A stretch of DNA of 27,680 bases from contig CAMCBY010000007.1 of assembly GCA_945873015.1 (NCBI GenBank), forward strand, positions 1 through 27,680, written 5' to 3'. Both the position numbers and the translations under genes were made by a program. This DNA is from Klebsiella pneumoniae. GTDB taxonomy: Bacteria > Pseudomonadota > Gammaproteobacteria > Ga0077536. Shown one piece after another: positions 22,203-27,680 of the stretch. Position 1 is the stretch's first letter; each line of letters begins with the position of its first letter. The notes below the pieces were generated by a model. The model searched no databases, had not been told where the DNA came from, and saw only the letters and a program-made list of their open reading frames with translations.

Positions 22203-23867
22203 TCAAATGGGCTTGATGGTAAAACCCGCGCGATAATCGGCAATATGCTTTTCGCGCTCGGCCGGCGCCATCGCGCGCAAATCGAGCAACGGACTGCGTA
22301 CTTCCAGACCGCGGAAGTGATCGAGCTGCCACATCTTGCTGTCATCGAAGTGCAGATGCGGCTGCTGGATGACGGTTTTGCCATCCGCGCGGACGAAACC
22401 GAGGTCTTTGATGACGTCGGCAAGATCCCAGCCGTGGTAACACTCTTCCCATTGACGGCGACCGCTGAAGCGGCCCATGGCCGGTGTGGCGCGCCCGTTG
22501 TATTCGCCTGCGAAGGCAACCTTGTGCGTCCAGCGGCAGACTTCCGAGCAGTAGGTATAGAGCTCGCCTTCGACTTCATCGACGCAGAAATCCTCGCGGA
22601 TCAGCGCCGGCACGTTGCAGCTCCAGCAACGATGGGGGTAGACGTAACCTGAATCGAGATACATCAGCGGCGGCTGATTGGGCAGGCTGGCCTTGCGGTA
22701 GTTCTCCCAGTAGGTACCGAATTCGTTGTACCAGCCAGGGTATTTCGCTTCGAACCAGTCGAAGTCCTTCTCGACCATGCCGTCGATGCGCCAGAACGCG
22801 ACCGGCCAGCCGAACGAGAAGAACTGCGCGACCTTGTGTACGTAGTTGCCCTTGACGATGCGGTTCCAGGCCGCCTCGACGTCGTCGTGATGAATCTTCA
22901 CGCCGTATTTTTCGAGCGGCAGCATGTAGGTGCGGTAATAGTCATCAAAAATCCAGCGATGCCAGAGCTCGGCATAGGATTCTTTGTTCTTGTCACGATC
23001 CTGTGTGCCGTATTCGATAATCGTGCCGATGGCGGCATCGACGATAGCGTGGTTCTGCCAGAAGGCATAACGCAGATCGCGTTCCAGAAGCTCGAGGTTG
23101 TCGGGCTCTTTCACTATCGACATGAGGAACGAATGACCGTTACCGATGTGACGCGATTCGTCCGATTGCACCGACAGGAAGATGGTCGGCAGGGCGTAGT
23201 CGCCATTGCGCGCGGCTTCCGACGGCATGGCGACGAACAGCGTGTTGGTGAAAGCGGTCTCCGCGACCACCTGCAGATAGATATTGGTGGATGTCACCGC
23301 ATCGCCGGTGATGAAACCTTCACCGAACTGACGACCGATGGTGGTCGCATAACACTTGCCGAAAGCCGATTCGGTGATGTCGAAACCCGCCGGATCGACG
23401 TAGTTCTCCATGTACCACTTTTTCAGGTTCATCTGGATGGTTGAGTGACGGAACTCGTCGATCATCTGCATCGTGTAGCCGGTGCGCAGATCTTCGCCGG
23501 GTGCGATCTGTGACTGGATGGCCATCGAGCGGGCAGCGGAAATTTCCGGGAAAGGAATGATGGCGAGAAACAGTTTCTGCCATTCGATCCAGCGCGGTTC
23601 AACATTGCGGAACATGTTGCCACGCAGCGCTGCGTCAAGTGCGCCGTAAACACGGTTGTCCTTTTCTTCCTGCATCGGGAAGTAGGACCGCAGCACCTGC
23701 TTCATCGGATCCTTCGGCGCCTTGTCGACTTTATAGTCGGTCGGGTACTTCAGAATTTCTTCGAAATAGGAGGGCGCCCAGCCAAGGTCAGAGATGCGCT
23801 TGGTGGCTTCTCCGATGCTGATACTTTTCTGTTTGATGATCTTCGACAGAGAGAGGTCGGCAGCCAT
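22203..23867 (-). CDS. mimA: Soluble di-iron monooxygenase hydroxylase, large (alpha) subunit
   Basis: This 554-residue catalytic subunit hydroxylates small hydrocarbons, ketones or phenols. All six iron ligands are present: E108, E138 and H141 (IDEFRH), E203, and E237 and H240 (SDESRH). Each is exactly six less than in methane monooxygenase MmoX (E114, E144, H147, E209, E243, H246). The active-site Thr is T207, and the MmoX Cys151 position is Gln145, as in toluene/propane-type enzymes. A cysteine-rich segment (CWSC...YCSEVC, about 410-445) matches the zinc/YHS-like region of propane and phenol monooxygenases. The family is nearest to the propane/acetone (group 5/6) enzymes. The ATG at 23867 has GGAGA upstream. 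It leads the operon. Confidence 0.96.
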   Translation of the reverse strand: MAADLSLSKIIKQKSISIGEATKRISDLGWAPSYFEEILKYPTDYKVDKAPKDPMKQVLRSYFPMQEEKDNRVYGALDAALRGNMFRNVEPRWIEWQKLFLAIIPFPEISAARSMAIQSQIAPGEDLRTGYTMQMIDEFRHSTIQMNLKKWYMENYVDPAGFDITESAFGKCYATTIGRQFGEGFITGDAVTSTNIYLQVVAETAFTNTLFVAMPSEAARNGDYALPTIFLSVQSDESRHIGNGHSFLMSIVKEPDNLELLERDLRYAFWQNHAIVDAAIGTIIEYGTQDRDKNKESYAELWHRWIFDDYYRTYMLPLEKYGVKIHHDDVEAAWNRIVKGNYVHKVAQFFSFGWPVAFWRIDGMVEKDFDWFEAKYPGWYNEFGTYWENYRKASLPNQPPLMYLDSGYVYPHRCWSCNVPALIREDFCVDEVEGELYTYCSEVCRWTHKVAFAGEYNGRATPAMGRFSGRRQWEECYHGWDLADVIKDLGFVRADGKTVIQQPHLHFDDSKMWQLDHFRGLEVRSPLLDLRAMAPAEREKHIADYRAGFTIKPI

Positions 23868-24002
23868 GCTCACGTTCTCCGAAGTTAGTGAAGCGCGTTG
23901 GGATGCAATGCGAACCGTCACTTGCGAGTCATTGCCGGCTTGTGCCGAATACGGCCGAGTGGCGTTGTACCGTCTTGCTACGGGTTCGCGATTTGCCCGT
24001 AA

Positions 24003-24030
24003 CATATACTCTCGCCACAGGCAGACGCAA
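24003..24030 (-). promoter_or_regulatory. Possible sigma-70-like promoter for the monooxygenase operon
   Basis: Read on the minus strand, TTGCGT (24030-24025) and TATATG (24008-24003) are separated by 16 nt. Matches to consensus are moderate at best (3/6 and 4/6). It would give an untranslated leader of about 130 nt before the large hydroxylase gene. I saw no sigma-54 GG-N10-GC element in the gap. Confidence 0.25.
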
Positions 24031-24044
24031 GGTAGGTTGAGAAC

Positions 24045-24407
24045 ATGACCGACGGTGTAAACACGAAAAAAGAAAGCATCGGATCGGACGCTGCAGGCGC
24101 ACCTGTCGATGAGAATTTACGCGGCACTGCAACATCGGGTCAGCCCGAGGATGCCGGGCTGTCTGAAAAGCAGGCGATGGTCGAAAAGCTGTTCCGCCAT
24201 ACCAATGCCTTCCTCGCAGAGCATCGTCAGGATCCGTTGTTGGTGGTTGAAGCGCTGGCCGCCATCCTCGTGCGTTATGCGGCGCTGCTCGGTCCGGTCG
24301 AGCAGATGCCGGATCGCTTAGCCGTGCTCGAACGGCTGGTCGCGCAGGAATGCACACAAATCCAGGCGGTGGCAAAAGCCGCCGAGTGGAATAAGCGCGG
24401 AAAATAA
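24045..24407 (+). CDS. Uncharacterised small protein divergent from the monooxygenase operon
   Basis: I do not recognise this 120-residue protein. The first 40 residues are polar and probably disordered (Ser, Gly, Asp, Glu). The rest is amphipathic helix (MVEKLFRHTNAFLAEHRQ, then VVEALAAILVRYAALLG, then LAVLERLVAQECTQIQAVAKA), so a small helical bundle is likely. It has no signal peptide or clear DNA-binding motif. It shares a 177-bp divergent gap with the large hydroxylase gene, whose start is at 23867, so it may be co-regulated with it. It ends 3 nt before the convergent pentapeptide-repeat gene. GC-rich codon use like that of its neighbours supports a real gene. Confidence 0.65.
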   Translation: MTDGVNTKKESIGSDAAGAPVDENLRGTATSGQPEDAGLSEKQAMVEKLFRHTNAFLAEHRQDPLLVVEALAAILVRYAALLGPVEQMPDRLAVLERLVAQECTQIQAVAKAAEWNKRGK

Positions 24408-24410
24408 TCG

Positions 24411-25157
24411 TTAGGCGCCGGGCGGCGCTTCGCGCATCACACAGCCGTCGAGATCAAGCGGCAGGCGGGTTGCGCGGTTGGCGAAGGCGTTTTCAAGCTG
24501 TGCTGAGGTCAAGCCCAAGGCACTGCTCAAATCGGCATCGCTGAAATCCGCGCCGTCCAGCACCGCACCGAACAGCACCGCCCGCGATAGATTGGCGCCT
24601 TTCAGACTGGTGCCCGACAGATCGACCATCATGAGTTTGGCGTCGCTGAGATCGGCGCCATTCAACACACTTTCGGAGAGGCGTGCACCTGCCAGATTGG
24701 TATCACTTAAGTCCGCACCCGTGAGCTGGCTGCGTACGAAGGTGGCGCTCAGCAGATTGGCCGAACGCAAGCGCGCGCCGCCGAGCTCGGCATCGGTAAA
24801 GTCGGCGCCGGGACTCACCACACGGTAGAGATTGGCGCCGGCCAGACACGTCTCGCTGAGATTGATGTTGACCATACTCGCGCCTTCCAGATTGGCGTCA
24901 CGCAGATCGGCGGCAGAAAAGTTACTTTCGCGCAGATTGGCATTCACGAGTCTCGCGCCGGCCAGACACGCACGACTCATATCCGCTTCAAGAAATCCGC
25001 CGAAGGTCAGGTTGGCGTTGGGCAGGATGCATTGTTGACCCTCAATGCCCTCACTCTCCAACCACAGTCGGTGTTTGCGAATGTGCTCAACGAGTTCAGC
25101 TTCTTCGATGCGGTCGTCGCCCGCACGCGGGTCGTCTTTGAGTGACAGCGTGGTCAT
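24411..25157 (-). CDS. Pentapeptide-repeat protein
   Basis: This 248-residue protein has a polar N-terminal region (1-47) and about 33 tandem A(D/N)LxX-type pentapeptides at residues 48-212, such as ADLRD, ANLEG, ADLSD, ANLSR and ADFSD. These should form a right-handed quadrilateral beta-helix of about eight turns. A short capping tail follows (LGLTSAQLENAFANRATRLPLDLDG), read as two parts, in which GLTSAQL is a frequent end motif of such proteins. Function is unknown; in this family it ranges from gyrase protection to scaffolding. No Qnr-type loops or transmembrane segments are evident. The ATG at 25157 follows an AGGAGATAGGG purine stretch. Confidence 0.9.
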   Translation of the reverse strand: MTTLSLKDDPRAGDDRIEEAELVEHIRKHRLWLESEGIEGQQCILPNANLTFGGFLEADMSRACLAGARLVNANLRESNFSAADLRDANLEGASMVNINLSETCLAGANLYRVVSPGADFTDAELGGARLRSANLLSATFVRSQLTGADLSDTNLAGARLSESVLNGADLSDAKLMMVDLSGTSLKGANLSRAVLFGAVLDGADFSDADLSSALGLTSAQLENAFANRATRLPLDLDGCVMREAPPGA

Positions 25158-25338
25158 CGTCCCTATCTCCTGTCGGATCAAACCGGCGCCGCATCCTCAC
25201 ATGAATAAGCCGCTTTGCCCACCTGCGCATTAGGTATCGACCATGAGTCTTTCGTTGGCGCGGGCAATCGCATACATTGCGTTCAAGCCCTCAGGGCGTG
25301 CTCAAACGATGCTTTGCGGATGGGGGAGATCTTCAGGC

Positions 25339-25914
25339 ATGAATGACTTCATAGCGGATACCGACCGCGGAGTGTCGCTTGCGCGACGCCGCTTCCTGAC
25401 TACTTCGAGCGTGTTGATGGGCAGCCTGTGGGCGAGCTCGAGTGCCTTGCTTGCGCTCGCGCCTGGGCCAGTGTGGGCACTGGAATTAAAAGCCCTCGAT
25501 GAACGTTCCGGACGCGTGCTGTTGCAGGTTGCGCGGCACATCTTTCCTCATGCCAGGCTCGACGACGCGGCCTACGCGTTTGTGGTGCGTGACCTCGACG
25601 GCGCGGCGAAAGACGCGGCGGTCAAGACGCTGCTCGCGGATGGCATCAAGCAGCTCGACGCTGCGGCCAAGGGCGACTGGCTCAAACTCGACGCGCAAGC
25701 ACAGCTCGCGCAGGTGAGCGCCATCGCGCGCAATCCGTTCTTCGAGAAAATTCGCAGCACTGCGGTTGTTTCGCTCTACAACAACGAGCTGGCCTTCGCC
25801 CACTTCGGTTATGAAGGTGAGGCGTTCAGCAAAGGTGGCTATCTCGAACGCGGATTCAACGCTCTGACTTGGTTGCCGGCGCCGAGTGCCGAGGCCAGTC
25901 CGGCGGCGCAGTGA
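25339..25914 (+). CDS. Tat-signal small (gamma) subunit of a GMC dehydrogenase
   Basis: This 191-residue protein starts with a twin-arginine signal, ARRRFLTTSS, then a hydrophobic stretch (about 25-45) and a likely cut near VWALE. The mature part resembles the gluconate 2-dehydrogenase subunit 3/FAD-glucose dehydrogenase gamma family, with an ARHIFPHARLDD-type segment, a helical middle and a LYNNELAFAHFGYEGEAFSKGGYLERG ending, read in parts (YEGEAFSKGGYLERG is the characteristic tail). In that family the gamma subunit carries the catalytic subunit to the periplasm. GGGGGAGA and AGG precede the ATG. The dehydrogenase gene follows 9 nt later. No cytochrome c subunit gene is present before the end of the window. 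Confidence 0.85.
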   Translation: MNDFIADTDRGVSLARRRFLTTSSVLMGSLWASSSALLALAPGPVWALELKALDERSGRVLLQVARHIFPHARLDDAAYAFVVRDLDGAAKDAAVKTLLADGIKQLDAAAKGDWLKLDAQAQLAQVSAIARNPFFEKIRSTAVVSLYNNELAFAHFGYEGEAFSKGGYLERGFNALTWLPAPSAEASPAAQ

Positions 25915-25923
25915 GGAGGGGAC

Positions 25924-27492
25924 ATGAGCACATTCGAACACAATGACGAGGGCGTCACGGTCATCATCGGCTCCGGTGCCGGCGGCGGCACCCTTGCCAA
26001 TGAGCTGTGCCAGAAAGGCATCAAAGTGGTGTTGCTGGAAGCGGGCGGCGAACAGTCTTCCGCCACGTTTCTGAACGACGAATGGGCCTCGTTCCAGCAA
26101 CTCGCGTGGACGGATACCCGCACCACCTCGGGCAATTGGCGCGTGGCCAAGGATTTCCCCAATCTGCCGACCTGGATCTGCAAAACTGTCGGCGGCACCA
26201 CCACCCATTGGGCCGGCGCCTCGTTGCGCTTCGGCGAAGCCGATTTCCGTGCGCGTACCACCTTCGGCGCTATCGACGGCGCCAACCTGCTCGATTGGCC
26301 GATTACGCTCGCCGATCTCGAACCCTATTACGCGCGGGCCGAGGACAAACTCGGGGTGACGCGCACCAATGGCATTCCCGGTCTGCCCGGCAATAACAAT
26401 TTCAAGGTCTTCTATAACGGCGCACAGAAGCTCGGATACAAGGACTGCCATACCGGGCGGATGGCCATCAACAGCCGGCCACGCGCCGGGCGCACTTCCT
26501 GTCGCCAGCTGGGCTTCTGTTTCCAGGGCTGCAAGATGGGCGCCAAGTGGTCAACGCTCTACACCGAGATTCCGGCTGCGATGGAGACTGGCAATCTCGA
26601 ATTGCGCAGCCAATGCCATGTCTCGCGCATCGAGCACGATGACAAGGGCCGCGTGACCGGGGTGGTTTATTTCGATGGCGCTGGCAAAGAACAGCGGCAG
26701 CGCGCACGGGTGGTATGTGTGGCCGGCAATTCGATCGAAACGCCGCGCCTGTTGCTGCTGTCGGCTTCGTCAAAATATCCCGATGGGCTGGCCAATTCCT
26801 CGGGCCAGGTCGGGCGCAACTACATGCGCCACACCACCGGCTCGGTGTATGCGGCTTTTGATGAACCTGTACATATGTACCGCGGCACGACCATGGCCGG
26901 CATCATCACCGACGAGTCTCACCACAAACCGGAGCGCGGTTTTGCCGGCGGTTACGAACTCGAAACCGTGTCGGTTGGCCTGCCGTTCGCGGCGGCCTTC
27001 ATCGCGCCCGGTGAATGGGGCCCGGACTTTGCCTATTTTATGGATCACTACGCCAATCTCGCCGGCATGTGGATAGTCGGTGAGGACATGCCGCAGGAAA
27101 GCAACCGCGTGACCTTGAACAGCGAGTTGAAAGATCAATGGGGCTTGCCCGTGCCGCATGTGCATTACGACGATCACAAGAACGACCTTGCCATGCGCGA
27201 ACATGGTTTCAAGCAGGGCAAGGCGCTCTATGAGTCAGTCGGTGCGAAACGCGTATTTCTGACGCCGCCTTACCCGTCAACGCACAACCTCGGCACCTGT
27301 CGCATGAGTGCCAAGGCCAGCGAAGGCGTGGTCAATGGGCATGGTCAGTCCCACGACATCAACAATCTGTTTATTTCCGACGGCAGTCAGTACACCAGTG
27401 GCGCGGCGGTCAATCCGACCCTGACCATTGTCACGCTGGCCATCCGCCAGGCGGAATATATCGCCAGCCAGATGACGGCGCGCGCGCTGTAG
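25924..27492 (+). CDS. GMC-family FAD dehydrogenase with [3Fe-4S]-type Cys motif
   Basis: This 522-residue glucose-methanol-choline flavoprotein oxidises an alcohol or sugar. FAD binding is GSGAGGGTLANEL (16-28) with LLEAGG after it, and the TVGGTTTHWAGASLRF segment is typical. The catalytic His lies in STHNLGTCRM and the Asn in SGAAVNPTLTI. Cys193, Cys199 and Cys203 form C-x5-C-x3-C, the spacing that binds the [3Fe-4S] cluster in Burkholderia FAD-glucose dehydrogenase. Paired with the Tat gamma subunit, it probably works in the periplasm and passes electrons to the respiratory chain. GGAGGGG precedes the ATG. Its TAG stop is the GTAG head of the second repeat copy, so the last codon and stop are repeat-derived. 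Confidence 0.93.
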   Translation: MSTFEHNDEGVTVIIGSGAGGGTLANELCQKGIKVVLLEAGGEQSSATFLNDEWASFQQLAWTDTRTTSGNWRVAKDFPNLPTWICKTVGGTTTHWAGASLRFGEADFRARTTFGAIDGANLLDWPITLADLEPYYARAEDKLGVTRTNGIPGLPGNNNFKVFYNGAQKLGYKDCHTGRMAINSRPRAGRTSCRQLGFCFQGCKMGAKWSTLYTEIPAAMETGNLELRSQCHVSRIEHDDKGRVTGVVYFDGAGKEQRQRARVVCVAGNSIETPRLLLLSASSKYPDGLANSSGQVGRNYMRHTTGSVYAAFDEPVHMYRGTTMAGIITDESHHKPERGFAGGYELETVSVGLPFAAAFIAPGEWGPDFAYFMDHYANLAGMWIVGEDMPQESNRVTLNSELKDQWGLPVPHVHYDDHKNDLAMREHGFKQGKALYESVGAKRVFLTPPYPSTHNLGTCRMSAKASEGVVNGHGQSHDINNLFISDGSQYTSGAAVNPTLTIVTLAIRQAEYIASQMTARAL

Positions 27493-27680
27493 GTGCGAAT
27501 TTATTGGGTGTAGGTCTGAAACTGATATTGCGAATCAACCGCTTGGTAGTCCTGAGCTGAATTCAGTCAACAAACTGGGTTGGTGAGCAGCCGGTAGCGG
27601 TATTGAGTGCGCTATCGCAGCGGCGGGTCGTCCAGATCATTGTGGGTCAGACTTCAGTCTGACACTGTCTAGACGGCCTG
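27489..27680. mobile_element. Second REP/MITE composite, cut by the window end
   Basis: GTAG-GTGCG starts at 27489, AATTTATT lies at 27498-27505 and the element proper starts at 27506 with left TIR GGGTGTAGGTCTGAAACTGA. The junction is identical to that at 1084-1101, so the element sits at the same loop position of an equivalent REP. By hand alignment about 14 substitutions and one 1-base gap separate the two copies over about 190 bases. The 23-base palindromic arm (27642-27664) is unchanged. The right end lies outside the window. Confidence 0.88.

Noticed and set aside
23868..24044. Sigma-54 promoter for the monooxygenase operon
   Set aside because: The best match on the minus strand (CGGCACAAGCCGGCA) has nine, not ten, bases between GG and GC and lacks the TT of the -12 element.

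Overview
The window is GC-rich, tightly packed bacterial DNA with no phage, plasmid, CRISPR or tRNA signal. A CmoA-type methyltransferase, a groES-groEL pair without a visible CIRCE operator, GTAG-headed REP palindromes and a camphor-type P450/ferredoxin pair point to a gammaproteobacterium. Its oxygenases suggest it lives on hydrocarbons or other hydrophobic compounds. No rRNA or species marker is present, so this is inference.

Layout. (1) 2-1087: the 3' part of a DegT/DnrJ-type aminotransferase. (2) 1084-1433: a nested repeat between two convergent genes. It is a pair of inverted GTAG-headed REP palindromes with a 260-bp TIR element inserted in the loop of one REP, flanked by an 8-bp target duplication. 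(3) 1430-5507, minus: an HpnL-like membrane protein, a ceramide-glucosyltransferase/HpnI-like glycosyltransferase, a PhyH dioxygenase and a GST-like protein. (4) 5670-7825, minus: a tight operon of a CmoA homologue and two ICMT/PEMT-like membrane proteins. (5) 8074-10853, plus: a SnoaL-like protein, then groES-groEL. (6) 10942-13173, minus: a small membrane protein coupled to an SPFH protein, and a zinc-free quinone oxidoreductase. (7) 13357-16357, plus: an MFS transporter, a cytochrome P450 and its [2Fe-2S] ferredoxin. (8) 16408-23867, minus: a soluble di-iron monooxygenase operon in the order large hydroxylase, reductase, small hydroxylase, coupling protein, dedicated GroEL-like chaperonin, followed by an NRAMP metal transporter. 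(9) 24045-25157: an unknown small protein and a pentapeptide-repeat protein. (10) 25339-27492, plus: a Tat-signal small subunit and a GMC dehydrogenase with a [3Fe-4S]-type cysteine motif. (11) 27489-27680: the left part of a second copy of the REP/TIR element.

How the genes may work together. The monooxygenase would hydroxylate a small alkane, ketone or phenol using electrons from its own reductase. The diverged GroEL probably helps fold the hydroxylase, and NRAMP could supply Fe/Mn. The P450/ferredoxin pair, the quinone oxidoreductase and the GMC dehydrogenase are plausible partners for further oxidation of hydrophobic substrates, but their substrates cannot be read from the sequence.

The most unusual observation is the repeat. 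In all three places where a GTAG REP head is visible, its TAG is the in-frame stop codon of the adjoining gene. In both copies the TIR element sits at exactly the same place in the REP loop.
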